Part shown: positions 8,600 through 17,433 of the stretch, one piece after another
Numbering within the stretch: the first letter of the stretch is position 1
How the letters are laid out: each line of letters starts with the position of its first letter
Notes under the pieces: model-generated
Told to the model about the DNA's origin: nothing
Databases searched by the model: none
Seen by the model: only the letters and a program-made list of their open reading frames with translations
Assembly: GCA_934661755.1 (NCBI GenBank)
Contig: CAKUJM010000008.1
Location: 1-64,000, forward strand
Source: an uncultured Lentisphaeria bacterium
GTDB taxonomy: Bacteria > Verrucomicrobiota > Lentisphaeria > Oligosphaerales > Oligosphaeraceae
Direction of reading: 5' to 3'
DNA: 64,000 bases
Position numbers and translations under genes: made by a program

Positions 8600-10321
8600 A
8601 TGTCAGAAAATCCAGACAACAGCTTGAATGCGTCACCGGAGACAGCCGGCGGCAGCGACTTCATCCGCGACATCGTGCGGGAGGATTTGGCGTCAGGGAA
8701 ATACGTCCCGGCGCAGATACGCACCCGCTTCCCTCCGGAGCCCAATGGCTATTTGCACATCGGTCATGCCAAGGCGATCTGCCTGGATTTCGGGGTGGCG
8801 CAGGAGTTTGGCGGAAAATGCAACCTGCGCATGGATGACACCAACCCCGGCAAGGAAGAGCGTGAATACTACGACGCCATTCAGGAGGACATCGCCTGGC
8901 TGGGATACAAGTGGGATGGCGAGATCAAATTTGCCTCCGACTACTTTGAGCAGATGTACGAGTATGCGCTGATCATGATCCGCAAGGGCCTGGCGTATGT
9001 CGACGACCAGAGCGCGGAGGAGATTCGCGCCACCCGCGGCACCCCCTTTGCGCCGGGCACGAATTCGCCATGGCGCGAGCGGCCGGTCGAAGAGAATCTG
9101 GAGCTCTTCCGGCGGATGCGCGACGGCGAGTTCCCGAATGGCAGCAAGACGCTGCGCGCCAAGATCGACATGGCGTCGCCGAACATCAATTTCCGCGATC
9201 CGGTGATGTACCGCATCCTGCATGAGCAGCATCAGCGCACCGGCGACAAGTGGTGCATCTATCCGATGTACGACTGGGCTCACGGCCTGGAGGACTCGAT
9301 CGAGCATGTGACCCACTCGCTGTGCACCCTGGAATTCGAGATCCACCGTCCTCTCTACGACTGGTTTCTGGCGCCGCTGCCGATTGAGCAGAAGCCGCGC
9401 CAGATTGAGTTCAGCCGCCTGAACCTGACCTACACGGTGATGAGCAAGCGGAAGCTGCTGCGGCTGGTTCAGGAACGGCATGTCAGCGGCTGGGATGATC
9501 CGCGGATGCCCACGGTGCGCGGGTTGCGCCGCCGCGGCTATACGCCGTCTTCGATCCGCAATTTCGTGGCGGCGGTGGGCATCACCAAATTCAATGGCAT
9601 CACCGATGTCGGAGTGCTGGAGAACACCTTGCGCGAGGAGCTCAACCGCGAGGCCCCGCGGTACATGGCGGTCCTGCATCCGCTCAAGGTGGTGATCACC
9701 AATTACCCGGAGGGTGCCGTCGAGGAGCTGGAGGCGGTCAACAACCCGGAGAGGCCGGAGGCCGGCAGCCGCCGCCTGCGTTTCAGCCGCGAGCTCTACA
9801 TCGAGCAGGATGACTTCCGCGAGGTGCCGCCGCCCAAGTACTTCCGTCTGGCTCCGGGGAGGGAGGTGCGGTTGCGTTGGGGGTATTTCATCCGCTGCGA
9901 GGAAGTTGTAAAGGACCACTCCGGCAAGGTGGTCGAGCTGCGCTGCACCTACGACCCGGCCACCCGTGGCGGCAATGCGCCGGACGGCCGCAAGGTCAAG
10001 GGCACCATCCATTGGGTGGAGGAATCCAGTGCCGTCCGCGGCGAGGTACGCGAATACGACCGGCTTTTCAAGGTGCCGAACCCGGATGATGTCGAGGATG
10101 GCCATGACTTCCTGGAAAACCTCAATCCGGAATCCCTGCGGGTGCTGGATGGCTGCATGCTCGAGCCCGGGCTGGCGCAATTGCCGGCGGAAAGCCGGGT
10201 GCAGTTCGAACGGCTGGGGTACTTCTGCAGCGACTGGCGCGACCATGCGGTCGGGAAGCCGGTGTTCAACCGCACCGTGGGCCTGAAGGACTCATGGGCC
10301 AAAATCGAGAAGAAGAGCTGA
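8600..10321 (+). CDS. glnS: Glutaminyl-tRNA synthetase
   Basis: A class I synthetase of 573 residues that charges tRNA-Gln directly. The signature [15 protein letters not shown] holds the HIGH motif near residue 45, MSKRKL is the KMSKS counterpart, and [17 protein letters not shown] is typical of GlnRS rather than discriminating GluRS. The start at 8600 (MSENPDNS) was preferred over the in-frame ATG at 8537, which would add a basic, poorly conserved stretch; the ribosome site is weak (CAGGTG). The C-terminal anticodon-binding beta-barrels are complete. It is followed 3 bp later by an SDR gene, suggesting co-transcription. Confidence 0.95.
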   Translation: MSENPDNSLNASPETAGGSDFIRDIVREDLASGKYVPAQIRTRFPPEPNGYLHIGHAKAICLDFGVAQEFGGKCNLRMDDTNPGKEEREYYDAIQEDIAWLGYKWDGEIKFASDYFEQMYEYALIMIRKGLAYVDDQSAEEIRATRGTPFAPGTNSPWRERPVEENLELFRRMRDGEFPNGSKTLRAKIDMASPNINFRDPVMYRILHEQHQRTGDKWCIYPMYDWAHGLEDSIEHVTHSLCTLEFEIHRPLYDWFLAPLPIEQKPRQIEFSRLNLTYTVMSKRKLLRLVQERHVSGWDDPRMPTVRGLRRRGYTPSSIRNFVAAVGITKFNGITDVGVLENTLREELNREAPRYMAVLHPLKVVITNYPEGAVEELEAVNNPERPEAGSRRLRFSRELYIEQDDFREVPPPKYFRLAPGREVRLRWGYFIRCEEVVKDHSGKVVELRCTYDPATRGGNAPDGRKVKGTIHWVEESSAVRGEVREYDRLFKVPNPDDVEDGHDFLENLNPESLRVLDGCMLEPGLAQLPAESRVQFERLGYFCSDWRDHAVGKPVFNRTVGLKDSWAKIEKKS

Positions 10322-10324
10322 ATC

Positions 10325-11074
10325 ATGGCAAACGATGATTTCTCCGGACAATTTGCGGTGGTGACCGGCGGCACCCGCGGCATTGGCGCCGCGGTGAGCC
10401 AGGCGCTGCTTTCGGCGGGGGCCACGGTGGTCGCCACCTATGCCGGAAATGCCGACGCGGCCCGGAAGTTTGCCGACGGGCTGCCGGAGGAAATGCGCGG
10501 GCGCTTCACCGCCGAGGCCTTTGACATTGCCGACATGGCGTCATGCGAGCAGTTCTTCAACGGCTACGATCGGCGGTTCCCGCAGCTGGATGTCGTGGTT
10601 TCGTGCGCGGGAATCCGCCAGGATGGCGTGGTGGCGATGCTTCCGGAGGAGTCATGGAGGCGCGTGCTGGAGGTCAATCTCGGCGGCGCCTTCAATATCG
10701 CCAAGTGCGCTGTGCTGCGGATGCTGCGGCGGCGCTATGGCCGCATCGTGATGCTGACCAGCCCGATGGGACGGCTGGGATGGACCGGACAGGCCAACTA
10801 TGCGGCGTCCAAGGCCGGGCTGGTCGGGATGGCCCGCTCGCTGGCCAAGGAGGTGGCACGGCGCGGAATCACCGTCAATTGCGTCTCGCCCGGATTCATC
10901 GACACCGATTTCATCGGCAATCTCAGCGACGACCAGAAGAAGGAGTATGCGTCGCTGGTGCCGATGCATCGCTTCGGGCGTCCGGAGGAGGTCGCCGGCG
11001 CCGTGCTCTACCTGGCGTCGCGCAATGCCGCGTATGTCACCGGGTCGGTGCTGGAGATCTCCGGCGGGCTGTAG
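10325..11074 (+). CDS. fabG: Short-chain dehydrogenase, 3-oxoacyl-ACP reductase (FabG)-like
   Basis: A 249-residue classical SDR. The NAD(P)-binding TGGTRGIG motif is at 14-21, the NAG counterpart reads CAG, and the catalytic Ser-Tyr-Lys is present (TSPMGRLGW, then YAASK). SPGFIDTDF and the end YVTGSVLEISGGL match FabG-type reductases of fatty-acid elongation, with the substrate on acyl carrier protein. The gene is not in a fab cluster but directly after glnS, so a different ketoreductase role is possible. Confidence 0.8.
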   Translation: MANDDFSGQFAVVTGGTRGIGAAVSQALLSAGATVVATYAGNADAARKFADGLPEEMRGRFTAEAFDIADMASCEQFFNGYDRRFPQLDVVVSCAGIRQDGVVAMLPEESWRRVLEVNLGGAFNIAKCAVLRMLRRRYGRIVMLTSPMGRLGWTGQANYAASKAGLVGMARSLAKEVARRGITVNCVSPGFIDTDFIGNLSDDQKKEYASLVPMHRFGRPEEVAGAVLYLASRNAAYVTGSVLEISGGL

Positions 11075-11098
11075 TGTGCGGCCTCGTGGTTCCATGGC

Positions 11099-11189
11099 AT
11101 TTTTTGCGCCTTCCCGCCGCCTTGCGCAAAAATGCCCGCGAAGATTCTGACGGGGTGGCAAGACCCCGCGCCAGCTTGGCGGATTCAGG
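11099..11189 (+). repeat. Degenerate leader element upstream of potD, with hairpin
   Basis: An imperfect hairpin pairs GGCATTTTTTGCGC (11096-11109) with GCGCAAAAATGCC (11124-11136). Then come TTCTGACG and CTTGGCGGATTCAGG (11175-11189). The order TTTTGCGCC, CTGACG, GGATTCAGG follows that of the interspersed element, in the same orientation relative to the downstream gene (potD). The hairpin could also end the fabG transcript. Confidence 0.45.
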
Positions 11190-11328
11190 AAAAATGTCAT
11201 CCGGCGGAGGTGCCGGATGCCACCAGGGCTGTGGAATGCAGCTTGTTCGGGCGTCCTGTCCCTAGGCGTCCATTTTGAATCGGGGCGTTCGTCCCGGCCC
11301 ACAATTCAGATTGGAATCATCGACAAAA

Positions 11329-12387
11329 ATGAAACACCTCAACCTTCTGTTGGTCCTTGTGGCCTGTGCGTTCATGCTGGCAGGCTGCAGGCAGAAGCCC
11401 GTCCTGCATGTCTACACCTGGTCGGACTACATTTCTCCGGACGTGGTCGCCGACTTTGAAAAGGAGTTCGGATGCCAGGTGCAGCTGGACATCTACGACT
11501 CCAACGAGATGATGTTCGCCAAGCTCCAGGCCGGCGGCGGCGGCTACGACGTCATCGTCCCCAGCAATTACTTCATCAAGAAGATGGCTGCGGAAAACAT
11601 GATCGTCAAGCTGGACAAGGGCCGGCTGCCGAATCTGACGCATCTGGATCAGAATGTCGTCGGGAAGCTGGACGCCGCGATCATGGATTATGGCGTGCCG
11701 TATTTCATGAGCTATACCGGAATCGGCTACAACAAGCAGAAGCTGCCGGATTTCGACCCGACCTGGAATGTCTTCAAGCGCACTGACCTCAAGGGGTACA
11801 TGACGCTGCTTGACGACTACAGCGAGGTCATTGGCGCGGCCATGCTCACGCTGGGGTACAAGACTGCCGACCTGACGGATCCGGTCAATGGCGACGCCAG
11901 GCTCAATGAAGTCCTCAAGCTGCTGCTGGAGTGGCGCCACAACGTGATCAAATTCGAGAACGAGCAGTACAAGAATGGCCTGGCGGCCGGGGAATTCCAG
12001 GTGGTGATGGGCTATTCCATGGACATTGGCCAGATTGTCGGCGAGGATCCGGAAAAACTGGCCTTCGTGATGCCCCGCGAGGGCTGCCTGATGAGCTGCG
12101 ACATGATGGTGATCTCCGCCAAGGCGCCGTCGCCGGACCTGGCCTACGACTTCATCAACTATCTGCATCGTCCCGAGGTGGCGGCCAGGAACATCACCGA
12201 CGTGCTGGCATGCTGCCCGAACCAGGACGCCATGTCGCTTCTGGACGAGGAAGTCCGCAACAACTCCTCGCTCTTCATCGCCCCGGAGATCATCGCCAAT
12301 TCCGAGTTCGTGGTGGAGCTCACCCCGGAGCAGGAACAGCGCTATCTCAACATCTGGAACAAGGTCAAGGCCGGCGACGGCAATTGA
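11329..12387 (+). CDS. potD: Spermidine/putrescine-binding lipoprotein (PotD/PotF family)
   Basis: A 352-residue periplasmic binding protein for polyamines. The start at 11329 gives a clear lipoprotein signal, MKHLNLLLVLVACAFMLAGC, with the lipobox LAGC. The mature part begins with LHVYTWSDYISPDVV, the family hallmark, and GGGGYDVIVPSNYFIKKM and LDDYSEVIGAA also match. No permease or ATPase gene lies next to it, so the rest of the transporter must be elsewhere or the protein is a sensor. The in-frame ATG at 11275 would spoil the signal peptide and was not used. Confidence 0.9.
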   Translation: MKHLNLLLVLVACAFMLAGCRQKPVLHVYTWSDYISPDVVADFEKEFGCQVQLDIYDSNEMMFAKLQAGGGGYDVIVPSNYFIKKMAAENMIVKLDKGRLPNLTHLDQNVVGKLDAAIMDYGVPYFMSYTGIGYNKQKLPDFDPTWNVFKRTDLKGYMTLLDDYSEVIGAAMLTLGYKTADLTDPVNGDARLNEVLKLLLEWRHNVIKFENEQYKNGLAAGEFQVVMGYSMDIGQIVGEDPEKLAFVMPREGCLMSCDMMVISAKAPSPDLAYDFINYLHRPEVAARNITDVLACCPNQDAMSLLDEEVRNNSSLFIAPEIIANSEFVVELTPEQEQRYLNIWNKVKAGDGN

Positions 12388-12501
12388 CCGTCCGGCGCGG
12401 CGTGCCGTGAATCCACCAATGCCCGCGAAAGCCCTGGCGGATTTATGGCGCGCCGCAACGGCGCCATTGCCTGGCGGCGGCCTTGTGGCCGCGCGCATCA
12501 C

Positions 12502-13113
12502 ATGGATGACGATCTGCCTCAAAGCACCGACTTTCTGACATTGCGGATCACTCCCTACCAGGATCACGCGCTGATTCTGGCGGGGATCGCGCCGCAGCTG
12601 GGGCGGATGGCGTTCTTTGTCCGCCGGCCAAGCAGCGGCAGCCGCCGGAATTTCGCCTGCGTCGACCTCTTCCGGCTGGTGAATGTCAGTTGGCGGAAGG
12701 GCAATGGCGAGCTCTGCTATGCAAGCCAGATGCAGGATGTCGCCGACTACAGCGCGCTGGCCAGGGATCCGTCGGCGTATCTGGCGGCATGCGACCTGGC
12801 GCGCTTCGCCCTGGCCAATGTCCTGCCCAACAGCGCCATGCCGGAGTTCTTCCGGGCCTTGCAGGTGGGGCTCATCCGGCTGAGGGATGGCCGGCTGCCC
12901 GCCGATGCCATCCGCACCTGCGTCGGCCTCGCTTTTCTCAAAGAGGGCGGGTGGCTTTGCGCCAGTGCCCTTGACCGCACCTCGGCGGCTCAATGCGAGC
13001 TGTTGCTGAGGATGGCCCAGGGTGGTGACATCCCGGCGCTGACCTCCGAAAACTGGTCGCAGCTGTGGAATTGGACAATGGCCCAGCTGGCAGCCGCGGA
13101 GTGCATCATCTGA
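12502..13113 (+). CDS. recO: RecO-like DNA repair protein
   Basis: A 203-residue protein whose N-terminus (FLTLRITPYQDHALILAGIAPQLGRMAFFVRR) fits the RecO OB fold. RecO helps load RecA through the RecFOR pathway. The helical C-terminal half contains LARFALANVLPNSAMPEFFRAL and is shorter than usual, without the four-Cys zinc motif of many RecO proteins; some lineages lack it naturally. The ATG at 12502 was chosen because the upstream in-frame segment is basic and unconserved. The assignment rests mainly on the N-terminal domain. Confidence 0.62.
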   Translation: MDDDLPQSTDFLTLRITPYQDHALILAGIAPQLGRMAFFVRRPSSGSRRNFACVDLFRLVNVSWRKGNGELCYASQMQDVADYSALARDPSAYLAACDLARFALANVLPNSAMPEFFRALQVGLIRLRDGRLPADAIRTCVGLAFLKEGGWLCASALDRTSAAQCELLLRMAQGGDIPALTSENWSQLWNWTMAQLAAAECII

Positions 13114-13180
13114 ATCCACCGCCACCACGACTGCCCGGCCTGTCTGACCTCTCCCATCCTGAACTTCCCCCCATAGTGGA

Positions 13181-14461
13181 ATGTACGCCATAATTTTCAC
13201 CTCCGGAATGATATGCGCGTTGCTGCTGATGTGGTGGCATCTGCAGCGCGCCGTCACTTGCGCCGATGACTCCGGCCATCGGTGGTGCCGGCGGCCGTGG
13301 CTCTGGCGGGCGGGAATCGCGACGCTGCTGGCGCTGCTGGCGTTTGGCCCCCGGCTGTGGTTCCTTCTTACCCGGCAGGGGCTCAAGACCGACACCCTGC
13401 CGATGGTGTTTTCATTCACCTGGATGGTGGTGGTGATGTGGTTCTGCACCGCCGCCCTGGCAATGGACGCCTGGAATTGCGTGGTGGTGGCAGTCCAGTT
13501 CCTCCGCGGCAGAATCGATGTTCGCCGCCGTTGCGCGGCGATGATCACGCCGCGATGGCTGGCCGCCGCCGCCGGCGCCTTCGCCATTTTCGCGCTGGTC
13601 AGCGGCTGGCATGGCGCCCGGCATCCCCGGGTGGTGCATCAGGAGTTTTTCTCACCGCTGGTGCCGGAGTCGGCGGACGGCTATAGGCTGATGCTGATCA
13701 GCGATCTGCATTTGAGGCAGCGGCGCTACCCGCTGTCGATCCTGGATGCCGTGGAAGCGGCGGTCAGGGAGGAAAAACCGGACCTGATCGTCCATGCCGG
13801 CGATTTCATCGACGGGCCGTGGAGCGGCGATGTCGGGGCGATGACCGACAGGATTGCGGCGTGGCCGGCTCCGGATGGCAAGATCGCCGTCTTCGGAAAT
13901 CATGACGGCTACGCCGGCTGGGAAGACTCCCGCGCCTGGCACGAAAGGGCGGGATTTGAGCTGGTCGGACAGCGAGTGGGGAAGGCCGCAATGCTTCCGA
14001 CGCCATGGCTCCATGTCGCCGGAAGCGATGACGAGGCGGTATGGGTTGACGTCGGGCCGCGGCGGACCCGGGGGATGACGGCCGCGCAGATGGTGGCGGC
14101 GATGCGCGAGGCCACAAGGCGGGTGGAGGCATTGCCGGAACCGCCTCCCGGGGTCCTGGCGGTGCTGCTGCGCCATCGGCCAATTGTGCCGGAAGGCCTG
14201 CCCGGCGGCTACAGGATGATGCTCAGCGGCCACACCCACGGCGGCCAGGTCTTCCCGTTCAATCTTGTCGTCTACGCGACCTATGGGCTGCGCACCGGCA
14301 TCCCGCAGTGCTCGCATGCGCTTTGGATCTACATCTGCCGGGGAACCGGATTCTGGGGGCCGCCATTGCGCTTCCTGGAGCCGCCCGAGATCGTGATCAT
14401 CACCTTCCGGAAAACCGCAAAGGAAAAAACATCATGCCAATCAGACTCTACAATTCATTGA
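13181..14461 (+). CDS. Membrane-anchored metallophosphoesterase (YkuE/YaeI-like)
   Basis: A 426-residue protein with about four N-terminal membrane helices (about 1-22, 40-65, 75-100, 125-145) and a C-terminal calcineurin-like phosphoesterase domain. Metal-ligand motifs are in order: ISDLHL, HAGDFIDG, FGNHDG, and GHTHGGQVF. Related proteins hydrolyse phosphoesters such as UDP-diacylglucosamine or lipid phosphates; the substrate here is unknown. The last 28 bp overlap the start of cysS in another frame, so the two are probably co-transcribed. Confidence 0.87.
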   Translation: MYAIIFTSGMICALLLMWWHLQRAVTCADDSGHRWCRRPWLWRAGIATLLALLAFGPRLWFLLTRQGLKTDTLPMVFSFTWMVVVMWFCTAALAMDAWNCVVVAVQFLRGRIDVRRRCAAMITPRWLAAAAGAFAIFALVSGWHGARHPRVVHQEFFSPLVPESADGYRLMLISDLHLRQRRYPLSILDAVEAAVREEKPDLIVHAGDFIDGPWSGDVGAMTDRIAAWPAPDGKIAVFGNHDGYAGWEDSRAWHERAGFELVGQRVGKAAMLPTPWLHVAGSDDEAVWVDVGPRRTRGMTAAQMVAAMREATRRVEALPEPPPGVLAVLLRHRPIVPEGLPGGYRMMLSGHTHGGQVFPFNLVVYATYGLRTGIPQCSHALWIYICRGTGFWGPPLRFLEPPEIVIITFRKTAKEKTSCQSDSTIH

Positions 14462-15849
14462 CCCACAAGGTCGAGGACTTCAAGCCAATCGAGTCGGGGA
14501 AGGCCGGCCTGTATACCTGCGGACCGACGGTCTACAACTATGCCCACATCGGCAATTTCCGCTGCTACGCCTTTGAGGACATCCTCAAGCGGACATTGAT
14601 CGCCTCCGGACTGACGGTGCGCCATGTGATGAATCTGACGGATGTCGATGACAAGACCATCAAGGGCTCCCAGGAGCGGCATCTGCCGCTTGACGAGTTC
14701 ACCCGGAAATACAAGGACGCATTTTTCGAGGACATCAAGACCCTCCGGATCCTCCCTGCGGATGTCTATCCCGCCGCCACTGCCCACATCCCGGAGATGA
14801 TCGCGTTGATCCAGAAGCTTTTCGACAAGGGCATCGCCTATCAGGCGGAGGATAAGTCGGTGTACTTCTCAATAGAAAAATGGCCGCAGTACGGCCAGCT
14901 GGCGAAGGTGGACCGCAATGCCATGAGGGTCGGAGTGCGGGTCAAGATGGATGAATACGCCAAGGACTCGATGGCCGACTTCGCGCTGTGGAAGGCCTGG
15001 GATGAGGCCGACGGCGACGTATGGTGGGACTCGCCATGGGGAAAGGGCCGTCCCGGATGGCATGTCGAGTGCTCGGCGATGTCCTCGAAATACCTGGGCA
15101 GCACCTTTGATCTGCATTGCGGCGGAATCGACAACCTCTTCCCGCATCATGAGGACGAGATCGCCCAGTCGGAGGCCGCCAACGGCTGCAAGTTAGTCAA
15201 TGTGTGGATGCATTGCGCCCACCTGGGGGTCAATGGCCAGAAGATGTCGAAGTCGCTGGGGAATTTCTACACCCTCAAGGATCTGCTGGCCAAGGGGTAT
15301 TCCGGGCGCGAGATCCGCTATGTGCTGATCAGCACCTATTATCGCCAGGGATTGAATTTTTCCTTCCAGGCGCTGGAGGAGGCCCGCGGCAATCTTCAGC
15401 GCATCGACGCCTTCCGCGAACGGCTCGAGGAATGCGTCAAGGGCGGCGCCGGCTGCGAAGTGTCGGCGGAATTTGCGCATCTGTGCCGCCAGGCCGATGA
15501 GAATTTCCTGGCGGCATTGCAGGACGACCTCAATGTGTCGGCGGGGCTGGCAGTGCTTTTCGATTTCATCCGGGATGGCAACCGCGCCCTGGATGCCGGG
15601 CGCATCAACGCCCCGACTGCCGCCCTGGCGCTGGACACGCTTCGTCATTTCGACCAGATTCTGGCGGTGGTTGAGCCCGACGCCGCCGACGCCAGGATCC
15701 CGGATGAGATCCAGAAGCTGGTGGATGAGCGCGCCGCCGCCCGCCAGGCCAGGGACTGGGGCAGGGCGGATGAGATCCGCGGCCAGCTTGACGCCGCCGG
15801 CTGGATGGTGAAGGACACGCCCAAAGGCGTGCAGGTCCTGCGCAAATAG
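14434..15849 (+). CDS. cysS: Cysteinyl-tRNA synthetase
   Basis: A 471-residue class I synthetase. The start at 14434 gives MPIRLYNSLTHKVEDF, the normal N-terminus. YTCGPTVYNYAHIGNFR holds the HIGH-type motif and a zinc-binding Cys; further zinc ligands lie in the WHVECSAMS and HHEDEIAQSEAA segments; QKMSKSLGNF is the KMSKS loop. The C-terminal helical anticodon domain is complete. It overlaps the preceding phosphoesterase gene by 28 bp and is followed 1 bp later by a GTG-started TRAP transporter gene, so these may share a transcript. Confidence 0.97.
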   Translation: MPIRLYNSLTHKVEDFKPIESGKAGLYTCGPTVYNYAHIGNFRCYAFEDILKRTLIASGLTVRHVMNLTDVDDKTIKGSQERHLPLDEFTRKYKDAFFEDIKTLRILPADVYPAATAHIPEMIALIQKLFDKGIAYQAEDKSVYFSIEKWPQYGQLAKVDRNAMRVGVRVKMDEYAKDSMADFALWKAWDEADGDVWWDSPWGKGRPGWHVECSAMSSKYLGSTFDLHCGGIDNLFPHHEDEIAQSEAANGCKLVNVWMHCAHLGVNGQKMSKSLGNFYTLKDLLAKGYSGREIRYVLISTYYRQGLNFSFQALEEARGNLQRIDAFRERLEECVKGGAGCEVSAEFAHLCRQADENFLAALQDDLNVSAGLAVLFDFIRDGNRALDAGRINAPTAALALDTLRHFDQILAVVEPDAADARIPDEIQKLVDERAAARQARDWGRADEIRGQLDAAGWMVKDTPKGVQVLRK

Positions 15850-15850
15850 C

Positions 15851-16945
15851 GTGAAGGCGGTGCGCATTCCATCTCCAAGGCGCTTTTCCGCCGCCATCCA
15901 CGCCGGAGTGGCGATGGCGTGGCTGGCGGTTGCGGCTTGCCTTGTCCTGGCCGGCTGCGGCCCCCGCGAGGCCGGCCAGGAGCATTACCGGCTGACCTAC
16001 AGCGTCTTCTTCCCGTCGGTTCATGTGCAAAGCCGCCTGGCCCAGTCCTGGGCCGACGAGATTGCCCAGGCCAGCGGCGGACGGCTGGAGATCATCGTCT
16101 TTCCCGGCGGGGTGCTCTCCGGGGCTGCGGAGAACTACGACTGTGTCGTCAATGGGGTCTCCGACCTGGGCATGAGCTGCCTGTCCTATTCGCGGGGGCT
16201 CTTTCCGCTCTCGGAGTGCCTCGACCTGCCGCTGGGATATCCCAGCGGGCGGGTGGCGACGATGGTGGCCAATGACTTCATCCGGCATTTTGCGCCGGCG
16301 GAATTTGACGAATGCCATCTGCTGTATATCCATGCGCACGGTCCGGGGGTGGTCGCGTCGCGCCGGCCGGTGCTCAAGCTGGAGGACTTCCGGCATTTGA
16401 GCATCCGGGGGACCGGCGTCACCGCGCGGCTGGTGCAGCAGCTGGGCGGCAATGCGGTCGGGCTGCCGCAGGGCGAGACCTTCGAGGCGCTGCGCAAGGG
16501 GGTGGTCGAGGCCACGCTGTGTCCGGTGGAGACCCTGAAGGGCTGGAAGCAGGGCGAGGTGGTAAATGACATCACCCGCATCCCTGCCATCGGATACACC
16601 ACCGCAATGTATGTGGCGATGAACCGCAAAAGCTGGGAGGCGCTTCCGCCGGAACTCCAGCAGGTCATCGAGGATGCCTGCGCCAGGTTCATCCCGCTTC
16701 ATGGCAGGGCCTGGGATGAAGCCGACGAAGACGGGCGGCGCTTTGTCGAGGAGTTGGGCGGACGCCGTTTCCATTGTTTCAGCCCGGAGGAGAATGCCCG
16801 CACCGCCGCCGCCATCGAGCCGATGATCGAGGAATGGATCGCCAATGCCCAGGCACGGGGGCTGCCGGGCCGCGAGGCGATCGACTTCATCCGGGAACGC
16901 ATCGCCTTCCATTCCCGGCAACTCCAGGAGTCATCCGAACCATGA
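15851..16945 (+). CDS. dctP: TRAP transporter substrate-binding protein (DctP family)
   Basis: A 364-residue extracytoplasmic solute receptor. It starts at GTG and has a lipoprotein-like signal ending LVLAGCG. Mature features match DctP: YRLTYSVFFPSVHVQSRLAQSWADEI, FPGGVLSG, and a later GLPQGETFEALRKGVVEA. It would bind an organic acid, probably a carboxylate, and hand it to the DctQM permease encoded next (ATGA overlap). The substrate cannot be read from the sequence. Confidence 0.92.
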   Translation: MKAVRIPSPRRFSAAIHAGVAMAWLAVAACLVLAGCGPREAGQEHYRLTYSVFFPSVHVQSRLAQSWADEIAQASGGRLEIIVFPGGVLSGAAENYDCVVNGVSDLGMSCLSYSRGLFPLSECLDLPLGYPSGRVATMVANDFIRHFAPAEFDECHLLYIHAHGPGVVASRRPVLKLEDFRHLSIRGTGVTARLVQQLGGNAVGLPQGETFEALRKGVVEATLCPVETLKGWKQGEVVNDITRIPAIGYTTAMYVAMNRKSWEALPPELQQVIEDACARFIPLHGRAWDEADEDGRRFVEELGGRRFHCFSPEENARTAAAIEPMIEEWIANAQARGLPGREAIDFIRERIAFHSRQLQESSEP

Positions 16946-17433
16946 TCTGGGATTGCTATCGTAAAATCGTGATCGCGCTGATCCGGGGGCTTGTGGCGCT
17001 TTCGGGCGCCGGAATCGTCGTCATGATGCTGGTAACCTGTGCCGACGTGATCCTGCGGCGCTTCGGATGGCCGGTCCCCGGCGCCGTCGATATCGTGCAG
17101 ATCGCCGCCTGCATCTGCGCCAGCTGCGCGCTGCCTTATACCACTGCCGTCAAGGGCCATGTCGCCGTCGAATTCTTCTTCCGGCGGCTTCCCCGGGGCA
17201 TGCGCGGCATCGTCGATGGCGCCTGGCGCCTGGCGGTGATGTTGCTGTATGTCGTGATGAGCTGGCGCAGCCTGGTCTATGGACAGACGCTGCTGCGCCG
17301 CCATAGCGTCACCCTCACCCTCCAGATTCCGGTATTCTGGGTCTTGTGGGTGATGGCATTCTCCTTTGGGGTGATGGCGCTGGTAAAATTCTACAACCTC
17401 ACCCATCCGGGAAGGGAGATGCTCCGGGTATGA
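16942..17433 (+). CDS. dctQ: TRAP transporter small permease (DctQ family)
   Basis: A 163-residue protein with four hydrophobic helices and the family pattern CADVILRRFGWPVPGAVDIVQ followed by ALPYTTAVKGHVAVEFF. The ATG at 16942 overlaps the dctP stop (ATGA), and its own stop overlaps the dctM start in the same way, so all three are translationally coupled. It supports the large permease in Na+- or H+-driven uptake. Confidence 0.9.
   Translation: MIWDCYRKIVIALIRGLVALSGAGIVVMMLVTCADVILRRFGWPVPGAVDIVQIAACICASCALPYTTAVKGHVAVEFFFRRLPRGMRGIVDGAWRLAVMLLYVVMSWRSLVYGQTLLRRHSVTLTLQIPVFWVLWVMAFSFGVMALVKFYNLTHPGREMLRV

Noticed and set aside
8693..10246. A 517-codon frame antisense to glnS
   Set aside because: Shadow of a clear glnS gene, with no family features.
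11317..13587. A 756-codon minus-strand frame
   Set aside because: It is antisense to potD, recO-like and part of the phosphoesterase gene; long antisense frames are expected at this GC content and it has no recognisable domain.
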